Shown piece after piece: positions 52,274 to 61,657 of a stretch of DNA of 64,000 bases. Source of the DNA: Paenibacillus sp. (GTDB lineage Bacteria; Bacillota; Bacilli; Paenibacillales; YIM-B00363). How positions within the stretch are numbered: the stretch's first letter is position 1; every line of letters begins with the position of its first letter. Location of the stretch: assembly GCF_035645195.1 (NCBI RefSeq), contig NZ_DASQNA010000008.1, positions 1 through 64,000 on the forward strand. The letters are read 5' to 3'. The position numbers were made by a program, and so were the translations under genes. The notes below the pieces were generated by a model, which was not told the origin of the DNA, made no database searches, and saw only the letters and a program-made list of their open reading frames with translations.

Positions 52274-53152
52274 ATGGCGATCGGGAACGAAGAGCTGCTT
52301 CGGCAGCCGCACGTGCTGCAGCCGAAGGACGCGGCGGAGGCGATTCGCCTGAAGCGTTCGCTCGGCGCGGCGGCCGCGTACGTATCCGGCGGCACGCTGC
52401 TTCGGACGCAATGGGAGAACGGCGTCGCGCCGATCCCGCCGTGTTTGATCGACGTCCGCGCGATTCACGGCCTTGCCGGCATCGCGGTGTCGGAGGGAGC
52501 GCTTGCGATCGGCGCGATGACGACGCTGTCCGAGTGCCGCCGGCAGCCGCTGCTTCGGGAGCGGTGCCCGGCGCTGCACGAGGCGGCGAAGGCGATCGCC
52601 GCGCCGTCCGTGCGCAATCTCGGCACGATCGGCGGCAACGTCGCCTCCGGCATCGGCGACGCGTGGCCCGCGCTGCTCGCGCTGGATGCCGAGCTCGTTT
52701 GGTACGGCGACGGTCCGGAGATCGAGCCGGCGGCTTCTTGGATCGCCCGGTTCGGCGCCGCGCCCGAGGGCCGGCTGCTGACGGCGATTCGCTTGCCGCT
52801 CGCAGGGCCGGACGGCGTCTTCGAGGCGTACCGCAAGGTCGGGCGCCGCGAGGCGTTCACACCGTCGCTCGTGACGGCGGCGCTGCGCGGCCGGCGGGAC
52901 GAAGGCGGACGCTGGAGAGACTGCCGCGTCGCCGCGGCCGGCGGCGCCATGCGCCCCATGCGGCTTGCGGAGGCGGAAGCGCTGTGGGAAGGGAAGCGAA
53001 GCGAGGAACTGAACTTCGCGCTGATATATAAATCGGTGCTGGCGGAATACGACGCGGCGCCGGACGCGTTCGCGGACGCCGCGTATCGCAAAAAGACGGC
53101 GGCGGGCCTCGTCGCGGCGGCGCTGTGGGAAGCGAGGGGATCGGAATGCTGA
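52274..53152 (+). CDS. pucC: Xanthine dehydrogenase FAD-binding subunit
   Basis: This 292-aa subunit has the CoxM/XdhB-type FAD fold. AAYVSGGTLLRTQWENG is the pyrophosphate loop, and IAAPSVRNLGTIGGNVASG is the second flavin motif. It passes electrons from the Fe-S subunit to NAD. It precedes and slightly overlaps the molybdenum subunit gene. Confidence 0.92.
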   Translation: MAIGNEELLRQPHVLQPKDAAEAIRLKRSLGAAAAYVSGGTLLRTQWENGVAPIPPCLIDVRAIHGLAGIAVSEGALAIGAMTTLSECRRQPLLRERCPALHEAAKAIAAPSVRNLGTIGGNVASGIGDAWPALLALDAELVWYGDGPEIEPAASWIARFGAAPEGRLLTAIRLPLAGPDGVFEAYRKVGRREAFTPSLVTAALRGRRDEGGRWRDCRVAAAGGAMRPMRLAEAEALWEGKRSEELNFALIYKSVLAEYDAAPDAFADAAYRKKTAAGLVAAALWEARGSEC

Positions 53153-55455
53153 AGCGGAGCACGAGCGGCGCGCGCTGGCGCGTTCGCCCGGACGGGAAAG
53201 AAAAGGTATCCGGGAGCCTTAAATATTTGACGGATTTGCGGGCGGAGGGAATGCTGTACGGACGCGTGCTGCGCAGCCCGTATCCCCACGCGCTGATCTT
53301 GTCGATCCGCACGGAGAAGGCGGAGCGGCTGCCCGGCGTGCGCGCTGTCATTACGTGGAAGGACGTGCCGGGGCTGAATAAATTCGGCATCGCCTTCCCG
53401 CACCAGCCGGTGCTGTGCCGCGACCGCGTCCGCTACGTCGGCGACGCGGTCGCGGCCGTCGCGGCGGAGAACGAGGAGATCGCCGAAGCGGCGCTTGCGC
53501 TCATCGAGGTCGATTACGAGCCGCTGCCGCCCATCGTCGATCCGGAAGAGGCGCTGCGCGAAGGGGCCCCGAAGCTGTTCGAGGAAGGGAACGTGCTGCA
53601 TCGGACGGAATACCGCAAAGGCGACCCCGACGCGGCGTTCGCCGAATGCGCGTTTATCGTCGAAGAGACTTACTGTACGCCGAGGCAGATGCATACGTAC
53701 ATGGAAACGGAGGGCGGCTTGTTCGTGCCCGAGCCGGACGGACGGCTGACGTCGTATTCGCCGACGCAGCACGGGAGAATGGACCGGATGCAGCTCGCGC
53801 GCATATTAGCGGTGCCGGAGGAGCGGGTCCGCGTCATCTCCAGCCCGATCGGCGGCAGCTTCGGCGGCAAAGACGAGCTGAACGTGCAGCCGTATGGCGC
53901 CCTGCTGGCGCTGAAAACCGGCTTGCCGGTGAAGCTGCACAACTCCCGCGCCGAATCGGTCCGCGCGGGACTGAAGCGGCACCCGATGAAAATTACGATG
54001 AAGACCGGCGTCGACGCGAACGGTCGCCTCGTCGCCCATCGGGTCCGCATCGTATCCGATACGGGCGCGTACGCGACGCTAGGCGCAGAGGTGCTCAATT
54101 TCGCGACGGAGCACGTCACCGGGCCGTATCTGTTCGACCATGTGGACGTCGAAGGCTTGTCGGTGTACACGAACAACGGCGTGTCCGGGGAGTTCCGCGG
54201 CTTCGGCGGCAACCAAGCGATCTACGCGCTCGAAGGGCAGATGGATCGGCTGGCCGCGGCGGTCGGCATGGATCCGTGGGCATTCCGGAAGCTGAATTTG
54301 CGGCAATACGGCGATCCGGGGCCGCTCGGCCAGCGCATCGCGCAGACGTACGGCGCCGAGCAGGTGTGGGAAGCGATCGAGCGGAGCGAGCTGTATCGAA
54401 GCCGGGAGCGGGAGAGGGGAACGGCCGGCCGGCCGCCCTGGATCCGCACGGGCGTCGGCGCGGCGTTCGCGATGCACGGCGCCGGCCTCGGCTTCGGCAT
54501 CCCGGATCCGGGCGGCGGCGTGCTGCGGCTGGCGCCGGACGGCAAGATTGAAGCGATCTTCGGCTACGAGGAGTTCGGCCAAGGGCTGCTCGCGACGCTC
54601 GAGCTGATGCTGGCGGAGCAGTTCGGTTTCGCGGCGGAAGATATCCGGATGATTATCGGCGACACCGACGTCGTGCCGGACAGCGGCTCGAGCACCGCCT
54701 CGCGGGCGACGAGCATGATGTGGACGGCGCTGCGGCGGATGGCGCCGGAATTTACCGCGAAGCTGCTGGACGCGGCCAGCGCCGCGACGGGCATACCCGC
54801 GGAGCGGCTTCGCCTCGGCGCGGGCGGCGTCCGGCTCGCGCTCGAGCCGGAGGACGCGAACGGCGCGGGCGAAATCGCGGCGACGTACGAAGAGCTCGCC
54901 CGCGCGACAGCGGCGAACCCGATCCGCTGCGAGACGTCGTTCCATTATCCGCTCACGCCGGACGAGAGGGTCGGAGCGCATTTCTTGTACACGTACGCGG
55001 CGGTCGCCGTGAAGGTCGAGGTCGACACGCTCACGGGGCGCGTCCGCGTGCTCGACCAGCATCACGCCGTCGCGGCCGGTCCCGTCGCCAACCCCCAGGG
55101 CTACCTCGGGCAAATCGAGGGCGGCAGCTCCATGGCGGTCGGCTTCACGCTGACCGAGGACGCAATCATGAACGACGGAATATACGCGACGAAAAACTTG
55201 GATACGTATTTGGTGCCGACGATCGCGGATATGAACGGCTCGATCCGCGTCGAGGCGATCGAGGATTTGCCGGAGGATGACGTATACGGCCCTCGAGGCA
55301 TCGGCGAAGTCGGCTCGGTGACGCTGGCGCCGGCGATCGCGGAGGCCATATTCGACGCGACGGGCGTTCGGGTGACGAAGCTGCCCGTCGATGCGGCCGA
55401 GCTGCAGCAGGTTCCGGATTTTGCGAAAGACGGGGGGAACGCGCATGTTGGATAA
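53146..55455 (+). CDS. pucD: Xanthine dehydrogenase molybdopterin-binding subunit
   Basis: This 769-aa catalytic subunit hydroxylates hypoxanthine and xanthine to urate. Molybdopterin motifs are IGGSFGGKDEL, GEFRGFGGNQA and QGLLATLELMLAEQFG, and the catalytic Glu is in GIGEVGSVTLAPAIAEA. The ATG at 53146 overlaps the FAD gene by seven bases; an earlier in-frame start at 53125 lacks a good ribosome site. The substrate is assigned from the purine context. Confidence 0.92.
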   Translation: MLKRSTSGARWRVRPDGKEKVSGSLKYLTDLRAEGMLYGRVLRSPYPHALILSIRTEKAERLPGVRAVITWKDVPGLNKFGIAFPHQPVLCRDRVRYVGDAVAAVAAENEEIAEAALALIEVDYEPLPPIVDPEEALREGAPKLFEEGNVLHRTEYRKGDPDAAFAECAFIVEETYCTPRQMHTYMETEGGLFVPEPDGRLTSYSPTQHGRMDRMQLARILAVPEERVRVISSPIGGSFGGKDELNVQPYGALLALKTGLPVKLHNSRAESVRAGLKRHPMKITMKTGVDANGRLVAHRVRIVSDTGAYATLGAEVLNFATEHVTGPYLFDHVDVEGLSVYTNNGVSGEFRGFGGNQAIYALEGQMDRLAAAVGMDPWAFRKLNLRQYGDPGPLGQRIAQTYGAEQVWEAIERSELYRSRERERGTAGRPPWIRTGVGAAFAMHGAGLGFGIPDPGGGVLRLAPDGKIEAIFGYEEFGQGLLATLELMLAEQFGFAAEDIRMIIGDTDVVPDSGSSTASRATSMMWTALRRMAPEFTAKLLDAASAATGIPAERLRLGAGGVRLALEPEDANGAGEIAATYEELARATAANPIRCETSFHYPLTPDERVGAHFLYTYAAVAVKVEVDTLTGRVRVLDQHHAVAAGPVANPQGYLGQIEGGSSMAVGFTLTEDAIMNDGIYATKNLDTYLVPTIADMNGSIRVEAIEDLPEDDVYGPRGIGEVGSVTLAPAIAEAIFDATGVRVTKLPVDAAELQQVPDFAKDGGNAHVG

Positions 55456-55960
55456 AGCGAGCTTGGGCGCGCGGGCGCCCGTCCCGTTCCGGCTGGACAT
55501 CGACGTGAACGGGGAGGCGGTGTCGCTCGACGTCGCGCCGACGCGGCGGCTGCTGACGGTGCTGCGGGAAGATTTGCAGCTGACCGGCACGAAGCGGTCG
55601 TGCGATATCGGCCGCTGCGGCGCCTGCATGGTGCTGGTCGACGGCAGGCCGGTCAATTCGTGCCTTGCGATGGCGTATCAATGCGCCGGCGCCAGCGTGA
55701 CGACGATCGAAGGCATCGCGGCGGGCGCCGACAAGGCACTCGATCCGGTGCAGCAAGCGTTCCTCGAAGAGGGCGGCTTCCAGTGCGGATACTGCACGCC
55801 CGGCATGATCGTGTCGACGAAGGCGCTGCTCGACGGGACGCCGAATCCGACGGACGAGGATATCGAAGAAGCGCTGTCCGGCAATTTGTGCCGGTGCACG
55901 GGGTACGCGTCGATTTTGCGCGCCGTGCGCCGTGCGGTCGAGCTGAGGGGAGACGCATAA
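55445..55960 (+). CDS. pucE: Xanthine dehydrogenase iron-sulfur subunit
   Basis: This 171-aa subunit has two 2Fe-2S domains. The plant-type domain has [11 protein letters not shown] and a later Cys (NSCLAM). The helical domain has CGYCTPG and CRCTGY. It moves electrons from molybdenum to FAD. The ATG at 55445 overlaps the Mo-subunit gene by 11 bases, so subunit synthesis is coupled. Confidence 0.95.
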   Translation: MLDKASLGARAPVPFRLDIDVNGEAVSLDVAPTRRLLTVLREDLQLTGTKRSCDIGRCGACMVLVDGRPVNSCLAMAYQCAGASVTTIEGIAAGADKALDPVQQAFLEEGGFQCGYCTPGMIVSTKALLDGTPNPTDEDIEEALSGNLCRCTGYASILRAVRRAVELRGDA

Positions 55961-56446
55961 ATGACGACAAGAGAACAGCGAATCGAATATTTGCGCCGGG
56001 CGGTCGAAGTGTCGCGCCGAGCGCGCGAATCCGGCAACACGCCGTTCGGGGCGATTTTGGTCGACGCGGACGGCGACATCGTGCTGGAGCAGGGCAATAT
56101 CGAAATTACGGAATCGAATTGTACCGGACATGCGGAAACGACGCTGATGGAGGCCGCTTCCAAGCGGTTTACGAAAGCGGAGCTGTGGCGCATGACGATG
56201 TATACGACCGTCGAGCCTTGCGCGATGTGCGCGGGAGCCGTGTATTGGGCGAACGTGGGAACGGTGGTGTACGGCGTATCGGAGCGTACGCTGCTTTCCC
56301 TGACGGGCGACGACGAGCAAAACCCGACGTTCGATCTGCCGTGCCGCGAGGTGTTCGCGCGGGGGCAGAAGCCGATCGTCGTCGAAGGTCCGTTTCCGGA
56401 AGTGGAACAAGACGTCTTAACGGTGCATGAGGGGTATTGGAGATGA
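55961..56446 (+). CDS. guaD: Guanine deaminase (cytidine deaminase-fold nucleoside/nucleobase deaminase)
   Basis: This 161-aa zinc enzyme has GHAET (His and catalytic Glu) and [10 protein letters not shown] (two Cys). The Bacillus-type guanine deaminase deaminates guanine to xanthine and feeds xanthine dehydrogenase. It starts immediately after the Fe-S subunit gene and overlaps uraD by four bases. A related nucleobase deaminase activity is possible, but the context favours guanine. Confidence 0.88.
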   Translation: MTTREQRIEYLRRAVEVSRRARESGNTPFGAILVDADGDIVLEQGNIEITESNCTGHAETTLMEAASKRFTKAELWRMTMYTTVEPCAMCAGAVYWANVGTVVYGVSERTLLSLTGDDEQNPTFDLPCREVFARGQKPIVVEGPFPEVEQDVLTVHEGYWR

Positions 56447-56958
56447 TTACGATCAATGAATTGAATGCGATGAGCGAAGAGAGGTTCATCGATGCGCTGA
56501 AAGACGTGTTCGAGCATTCGCCTTGGGTGGCGGAGACGGCGTACAAGAGCGCGCCGTTCGCCTCGACGGAAGCGCTGCATCGCACGATGATGGACGCCGT
56601 GCGCGGCGCGGCGGAGGAAACGGTGCTCGCCTTGTTCCGGGCGCATCCCGATCTCGCGACGCGCCTCGCAATCAGCGAGCTGTCGACCGCGGAGCAGCAG
56701 GGCGTCGGGTTAGACCGGCTGACGCCGGAGGAGTTCGAGACGTTCTCGACGCTCAATCGCGAGTATGTAAATAAATTCGGCTTCCCGTTTCTGTTCGCGG
56801 TGCGCGGGAAGACGAAGGACGATATTTTGGTAGCGATGCGCCGGCGCATTCCTCGTACGTTCGCGGAGGAGCGGGAGCAGGCGCTGCTCGAAATCGAGCG
56901 CATCACCGGTTTTCGGCTGCGCGACCTGATCGACGACGGCGCGGGAGCCGCGCCATGA
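56443..56958 (+). CDS. uraD: OHCU decarboxylase (2-oxo-4-hydroxy-4-carboxy-5-ureidoimidazoline decarboxylase)
   Basis: This 171-aa enzyme carries out the third step from urate to S-allantoin. The catalytic His lies in [10 protein letters not shown], with [18 protein letters not shown], the C-terminal family block. In B. subtilis this domain is fused to uricase in PucL; here it stands alone and no uricase gene is present. The ATG at 56443 overlaps the deaminase stop. It overlaps uraH by four bases. Confidence 0.93.
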   Translation: MITINELNAMSEERFIDALKDVFEHSPWVAETAYKSAPFASTEALHRTMMDAVRGAAEETVLALFRAHPDLATRLAISELSTAEQQGVGLDRLTPEEFETFSTLNREYVNKFGFPFLFAVRGKTKDDILVAMRRRIPRTFAEEREQALLEIERITGFRLRDLIDDGAGAAP

Positions 56959-57311
56959 GCGGGCGGCTGACGACGCATGTGCTCGATACGGCGCTCGGTA
57001 AGCCGGCCGCCGGGGTGAAGGTGCAGCTGTGGCGCCAAGCAGGCGCGGATGCGGCGGGCGAGCTGCTGGCGGAGGCGGCGACGAACGCGGACGGCCGGCT
57101 CGACGCGCCGCTGCTTGCCGGCGATGCCATGGCCGCCGGTACGTACGAGCTCGTATTTTTCGTCCGCGACTACTTCCTTCGGACGCAGACGTCGCCGGCG
57201 ATGTTCCTGGATGCGGTGCCGATCCGGTTTACGATCGCCTCGCCGGGGGAGCATTACCACGTACCGCTGCTGATCGCTCCCGGAGGGTACAGCACGTATC
57301 GAGGCAGCTAA
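56955..57311 (+). CDS. uraH: 5-hydroxyisourate hydrolase
   Basis: This 118-aa transthyretin-like enzyme hydrolyses 5-hydroxyisourate to OHCU. It has LTTHVLDTALGKPA at the start, a catalytic H/R region, and the diagnostic C-terminal YRGS. It presupposes urate oxidation upstream, though no urate oxidase is encoded here. Confidence 0.96.
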   Translation: MSGRLTTHVLDTALGKPAAGVKVQLWRQAGADAAGELLAEAATNADGRLDAPLLAGDAMAAGTYELVFFVRDYFLRTQTSPAMFLDAVPIRFTIASPGEHYHVPLLIAPGGYSTYRGS

Positions 57312-57323
57312 GGGGGAATAACG

Positions 57324-58676
57324 GTGGGAACCTATGAATTGGTCGTCAAAAACGGGTTGGTCGTCGGGCCTAGCGGCGTGTCGGCGCAGGACATCGGCAT
57401 CAGCGAAGGGCGCATCGCCGCAATAGGCGAAGGGCTGTCGGGCGCCGCGGCGATCGACGCGGGCGGCTGCTACGTGCTGCCGGGCATGATCGACGCCCAC
57501 GTTCATTTCAACGAGCCGAACTTCGGCCATTGGGAAGGCTTCGCGACCGGCTCCGCCTCGCTCGCCGCCGGCGGCATCACGACGTATATCGATATGCCGC
57601 TCAACGGCAATCCGCCGACGGTGACGCCGGACGCGTTCGCCGCGAAAGCGGCGCTCGCGGAGGGCGCGTCGGCGGTCGATTACGCCTTCTGGGGCGGCCT
57701 GATGCCGGGCTTCCTCGACTCGCTCGAGCCGCTCCACGCCCTCGGCGTCGTCGGGTTCAAGGCGTTCATGTCGAACCCCGGGGGCGAAGGCGAGGGACGA
57801 TTTCGAGAGGCGGACGATGCGACGCTATACGAGGGCATGCAGCGCATCGCGTCCTTCGGCGGACTGCTGGCGCTGCACGCGGAGAGCGACGCGATGACGT
57901 CGACGCTCGCTTCGGCCGCGGCGGCCGCCGGGCGGACGTCCGCGCGCGACTTCGTTGCCGCCCGCCCGATCGCGGCGGAGACGGAGGCCGTCGCCAGAGC
58001 GCTGTTGTACGCGGAGCGGACCGGCTGCCGGCTGCACTTCGTGCACATCAGCAGCGCGGACGCCGTCGCGCTGATCGACGCGGCGAAGCGGCGCGGGCTG
58101 GACGTCTCCGTCGAGACGTGTCCGCATTACCTCGCGTTGACGGAAGACGACATGGACCGGCTGGGTCCCGTCGCCAAATGCGCGCCGCCGCTGCGAAGCG
58201 CCGCTGAGCAGGCGAAGCTGTGGGCGGAGCTCGCATCCGGACGGATCGATCTTGTTGCGTCCGACCATTCCCCTTGCCCGACGGCGCTGAAGGATGGACC
58301 GTTCTTCGCGGCGTGGGGCGGCATCTCGGGCGCGCAGAGCAGCCTCGAGCTGCTGTTCGACGAAGCCGTGCTGCGCCGCGGCCTCCCCGCGACGCTCATC
58401 GCAGAATTGACGGCTGCAGGACCGGCCCGCCGATTCGGCCTCTCGAGCCGCAAAGGGAGAATCGCGCCCGGGCTCGACGCGGATTTCGTGCTGCTCGATC
58501 CGGCGCGCTCTTATACGCTGCAGGCGGAGCAACTGCAGTATCGGCACCGTCACAGCCCGTATATCGGCCGCACGTTCGGCTGCAAAGTGAAGGCGACCTA
58601 CGTTCGAGGCATCGCCGTTTACACGGAGGAAGAAGGCGTCGTCGTTCCCGGCGGCGGCCGTTTCGTCCGACCATGA
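57324..58676 (+). CDS. allB: Allantoinase
   Basis: This 450-aa amidohydrolase converts allantoin to allantoate. Metal ligands are in DAHVHFNEP, the carboxylated Lys in GFKAFMSN, and His in HFVHIS and SDHSPC. The start is GTG 57324, 12 bases after uraH behind AAGGGGGAA. Confidence 0.95.
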   Translation: MGTYELVVKNGLVVGPSGVSAQDIGISEGRIAAIGEGLSGAAAIDAGGCYVLPGMIDAHVHFNEPNFGHWEGFATGSASLAAGGITTYIDMPLNGNPPTVTPDAFAAKAALAEGASAVDYAFWGGLMPGFLDSLEPLHALGVVGFKAFMSNPGGEGEGRFREADDATLYEGMQRIASFGGLLALHAESDAMTSTLASAAAAAGRTSARDFVAARPIAAETEAVARALLYAERTGCRLHFVHISSADAVALIDAAKRRGLDVSVETCPHYLALTEDDMDRLGPVAKCAPPLRSAAEQAKLWAELASGRIDLVASDHSPCPTALKDGPFFAAWGGISGAQSSLELLFDEAVLRRGLPATLIAELTAAGPARRFGLSSRKGRIAPGLDADFVLLDPARSYTLQAEQLQYRHRHSPYIGRTFGCKVKATYVRGIAVYTEEEGVVVPGGGRFVRP

Positions 58677-58692
58677 CCGGAGGAGGACGCCT

Positions 58693-59946
58693 ATGACGAC
58701 AATGCGAGCGGAGCGCTCCGCGGCATTGATGCACGGTATACTGGAGGAACTGCAGCGGTACAGCGCTGGGGGACCCGGCGTAACGAGACTGCTGTACGCG
58801 GATGAATGGGCGGCCGCCCAGCAATATTTGAGCGAGCGGATGGCCGCGCTCGGTCTTGCCGTCCGGTGCGACCGGGTCGGCAACGTTTACGGACGAATCG
58901 AAGGGACGCGGGAGGCCGCTCCGGCGGTGCTGACCGGTTCGCATATCGATACGGTCCGTTCCGGCGGCGCGTACGACGGCGCGTACGGCATCGCGGCGGG
59001 CGTCGCCGCCCTCGATTACTTGCAGCGCACGTACGGTCCGCCGGTGCGGCCGCTCGAGGTCGTGTCGTTCTGCGAGGAGGAGGGGAGCCGTTTCCCGCTC
59101 TCCTATTGGGGCTCCGGCAATGTCGTCGGCGCGTACGACGTATCGGAGGCGCCTCGCCATATCGATTTCGCCGGCGTGTCGATGGAAGATGCCATGCGGC
59201 GCGCCGGCTGCGGTCTCGACGACCAAGCGCCGCCCGCGCGCGGCGACATCGGTGTCTTCGTCGAAGCGCATATCGAGCAGGGCGTCACGCTCGAACGCAT
59301 GAACCTCGACATCGGCGTCGTCACGGCGATCGTCGGGCAGAAGCGCTATATCGTCAAGCTGATCGGCGAGGCGAATCATGCCGGCACGACGCCGATGGGC
59401 ATGCGCAGAGACCCTTGCGCGGGCGCGGCGGAAATGATCGCGGCGCTCGAGCGTATGGCGCTTGAAGCGGGCGACCCTCTCGTCGCTACGGTCGGCCGAA
59501 TGGAACTGTCGCCGAACACGCCCAACGTCATCCCGGGAGCGGTGACGTTCACGATCGACGTGCGCCATGCGGACGGCGAGGCGCTGGATCGCTTCGGCGA
59601 GGCGCTGGCCGAGACGATTCATACAATCGCGGAGCGCCGCGGCCTCGGCGTCGAACTGTCGCTGTGGGTGGATACGCGCCCGGCGCCGATGCACCCGAAG
59701 CTGTACTCGGCGTTAGAGCGCATTTGCTCGGAGCAAGGCCTCTCGTCCCGACTTATGGTAAGCGGGGCGGGGCACGACGCGCAAATGCTGCAGCAGGTTT
59801 GCCCGTCCGCGATGATTTTCGTGCCGAGCCGGCTCGGCGTCAGCCATTCGCCGGACGAATATTCGACGCCCGAAGCGCTTGAGAACGGGCTGCAAGTATT
59901 GATCGCCATACTGTACGAGCTTGCATACGAGGAGCGATTGCCATGA
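58693..59946 (+). CDS. allC: Allantoate amidohydrolase (M20 family)
   Basis: This 417-aa metal-dependent hydrolase releases ammonia and CO2 from allantoate to give ureidoglycine. Metal motifs are TGSHIDTVRSGGAYDGAYG, CEEEGSRFP and VEAHIEQG, plus GAGHDAQML near the end. It lies 16 bases after allB and overlaps pucG by four bases. The N-carbamoyl-amino acid hydrolase family is the main alternative, but the context settles it. Confidence 0.93.
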   Translation: MTTMRAERSAALMHGILEELQRYSAGGPGVTRLLYADEWAAAQQYLSERMAALGLAVRCDRVGNVYGRIEGTREAAPAVLTGSHIDTVRSGGAYDGAYGIAAGVAALDYLQRTYGPPVRPLEVVSFCEEEGSRFPLSYWGSGNVVGAYDVSEAPRHIDFAGVSMEDAMRRAGCGLDDQAPPARGDIGVFVEAHIEQGVTLERMNLDIGVVTAIVGQKRYIVKLIGEANHAGTTPMGMRRDPCAGAAEMIAALERMALEAGDPLVATVGRMELSPNTPNVIPGAVTFTIDVRHADGEALDRFGEALAETIHTIAERRGLGVELSLWVDTRPAPMHPKLYSALERICSEQGLSSRLMVSGAGHDAQMLQQVCPSAMIFVPSRLGVSHSPDEYSTPEALENGLQVLIAILYELAYEERLP

Positions 59947-61172
59947 AACGGTATGCGGATTTGTCCCCGTCCCCTCGCACGATCATGACGCCGGGGCCGG
60001 TCGAGGTCGACCCGCGCGTCCTGCGCGCGATGTCGTACCCGATTTTGGGACAGTTCGACCCCGAATTTACCGCGCTGATGAACGAGACGATGGAAATGCT
60101 CCGCGGCGTATTTCAAACGAACAATCACTGGGCGTACCCGGTGGACGGCACGTCCCGGTCCGGCATCGAGGCAGTGCTCGCCTCGCTGATCGCGCCGGGC
60201 GACAAGGTGCTCGTCCCGATTTATGGGCGATTCGGGCATTTGCTGCACGAGATCGCCGACCGGTGCGGCGCGGAGGTGACCGCGATCGAGAAAGAGTGGG
60301 GCACCGTGTTCGACCCCGAAGAGGTGATCGGCGCGATCGACGCCGCTCGGCCGGATCTCGTGCTGATGGTGCACGGGGAAACGTCGACGGGCCGCGTGCA
60401 GCCGCTCGCGGACATCGGGCGCGCCTGCCGCGAGCGGGATGTGCTGCTCGCGGTCGACGCCGTCGCGACGATCGGCGGCGTGCCGGTCGAGACGGACGCT
60501 TGGTCGCTCGACGCGGTCATCGGCGGCACGCAGAAATGTTTGTCCGTGCCGTCCGGCATGGCGCCGATCACGTACAACGAGCGGGCGGAGCGGAAGGTGC
60601 TGTCGCGCAAACGCGTCGAGAAAGGTCTTCGAACCGGCGCGGCGGAAGACAATTCGGCGATTCGTCCGATCCAAAGCAATTATCTTGATTTGAGTCAGCT
60701 TCAGGATTATTGGAGTCCGCAGCGGCTCAATCACCACACGGAAATGACATCGATGCTGTACGCGCTCCGGGAAGGATTGCGGCTCGTGCTGGAAGAAGGA
60801 TTGGAGGAAAGGTTCGCGCGTCATCGCCGCAACGAACGCGCGCTCCTTGCGGGACTCGAAGCGATGGGACTGCAGCTGTACGGCGATCCGTCCTGCAAGC
60901 TGACGGTCGTCACCTGCATCCTCATCCCCGACGGCGTCGACGGGGAATCCGTTCGATCAATGCTGCTCGACGCGTTCGGCATCGAGATCGCGAGCTCCTT
61001 CGGTCCGCTGAAGGGGAAAATTTGGCGCATCGGCACGATGGGCTACAGCTGCAGCCGCAAGAACGTGCTCCACCTGCTCGGCGCCCTGGAAGCGACGCTG
61101 ATTCGGCACGGGGTTAAACTCCCGGCGGGTGCGGCGCTGCAAGCCGCTTTGAGCGCGTACGAGACGGCGTAA
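59943..61172 (+). CDS. pucG: Ureidoglycine--glyoxylate aminotransferase (PucG-like, class V)
   Basis: This 409-aa PLP enzyme transfers the amino group of (S)-ureidoglycine to glyoxylate, giving glycine and oxalurate. The class V fold is seen in MTPGPVEVDPRVLRAMSYPILGQFDP, and the PLP lysine is in IGGTQKCLSVPSG. It is the last gene of the importer-to-ureide run. Serine-glyoxylate type aminotransferases look similar, but position supports PucG. Confidence 0.92.
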   Translation: MKRYADLSPSPRTIMTPGPVEVDPRVLRAMSYPILGQFDPEFTALMNETMEMLRGVFQTNNHWAYPVDGTSRSGIEAVLASLIAPGDKVLVPIYGRFGHLLHEIADRCGAEVTAIEKEWGTVFDPEEVIGAIDAARPDLVLMVHGETSTGRVQPLADIGRACRERDVLLAVDAVATIGGVPVETDAWSLDAVIGGTQKCLSVPSGMAPITYNERAERKVLSRKRVEKGLRTGAAEDNSAIRPIQSNYLDLSQLQDYWSPQRLNHHTEMTSMLYALREGLRLVLEEGLEERFARHRRNERALLAGLEAMGLQLYGDPSCKLTVVTCILIPDGVDGESVRSMLLDAFGIEIASSFGPLKGKIWRIGTMGYSCSRKNVLHLLGALEATLIRHGVKLPAGAALQAALSAYETA

Positions 61173-61229
61173 ACGGCGGATGCGCCGGTCGTCCCCTGAC
61201 TTCTTCATTATTTTTTAAGGTATTCCTCT

Positions 61230-61257
61230 TTGACATGTGGTAAAATATGCTCATATT
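61230..61257 (+). promoter_or_regulatory. Candidate promoter of the riboswitch transcript
   Basis: TTGACA at 61230-61235 is perfect. The best -10 after 16-17 bp is CATATT/ATATTC (61252-61258), which is weak. It would start transcription just before the aptamer. Confidence 0.5.
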
Positions 61258-61271
61258 CCTTTTCATACGAT

Positions 61272-61358
61272 AATGGCAAACCTGACGAAAGTCAGGGACG
61301 CAAAGCTAAAGGGACTACAGGTGCGGATCGTGGAACACCTAAGTCAGCCAGCTGCCGA
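61272..61358 (+). promoter_or_regulatory. Cyclic di-GMP-I riboswitch (GEMM-I)
   Basis: The class signatures are present in order: GGCAAACC at 61275, a CCTGAC-GAAA-GTCAGG hairpin with GAAA tetraloop, GGGACGCAAAGCTAAAGGG, a second hairpin (CAGGTG...CACCT), and GTCAGCCAGCTGCCG closing P1. This class binds c-di-GMP. It is followed by a T8 tract (61370-61377) and a GCCTCC segment that can pair with the downstream ribosome site GGAGAGGC. Confidence 0.95.
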
Positions 61359-61422
61359 AACGAGAGGAATTTTTTTTGCCTCCGGGACGCGGCGCGACAA
61401 CAACATGGGAGAGGCGAGAAAA

Positions 61423-61590
61423 ATGGTTACGCAAATTTGCCCGAATATGCTGAGAGAGCTTCGCGATCTGTTAGGGGACGAAGCGGCGTACGAGGTCGTG
61501 TTCGGCTTGATGTGCATGCCGAAAGACGAACTGATCGAATTTAGGCAGCAGATGGAGACGCTGCTGCGGCCGCCGGCGGCGGTGCACTGA
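61423..61590 (+). CDS. Riboswitch-controlled 55-aa protein of unknown function
   Basis: This small soluble protein has predicted helices (MLRELRDLLGDEAAYEVVFGLMCMPKDELIEFRQQMETLL) and ends in a short Pro/Ala tail. It has two Cys (residues 6 and 32). No family is recognised. ATG 61423 is chosen because GGAGAGG at 61408-61414 gives a suitable spacer; ATG 61405 would lie before it. It is the only gene between the c-di-GMP riboswitch and a strong terminator, so it is the specific target of that switch. Confidence 0.78.
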   Translation: MVTQICPNMLRELRDLLGDEAAYEVVFGLMCMPKDELIEFRQQMETLLRPPAAVH

Positions 61591-61602
61591 ACGAACGTAA
61601 GG

Positions 61603-61645
61603 AAAAGGACGGCTCGAAGCGACGCTTCGGAGCCGTCCTTTTTGG
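61603..61645. terminator. Strong, probably bidirectional terminator
   Basis: AAAGGACGGCTC(C)GAAGC pairs with GCTTCGGAGCCGTCCTTT over about 17 bp, with A- and T-rich flanks. It separates the riboswitch gene from the convergent 8-oxoguanine deaminase gene. Confidence 0.92.
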
Positions 61646-61657
61646 TTTGAGCGCAGC

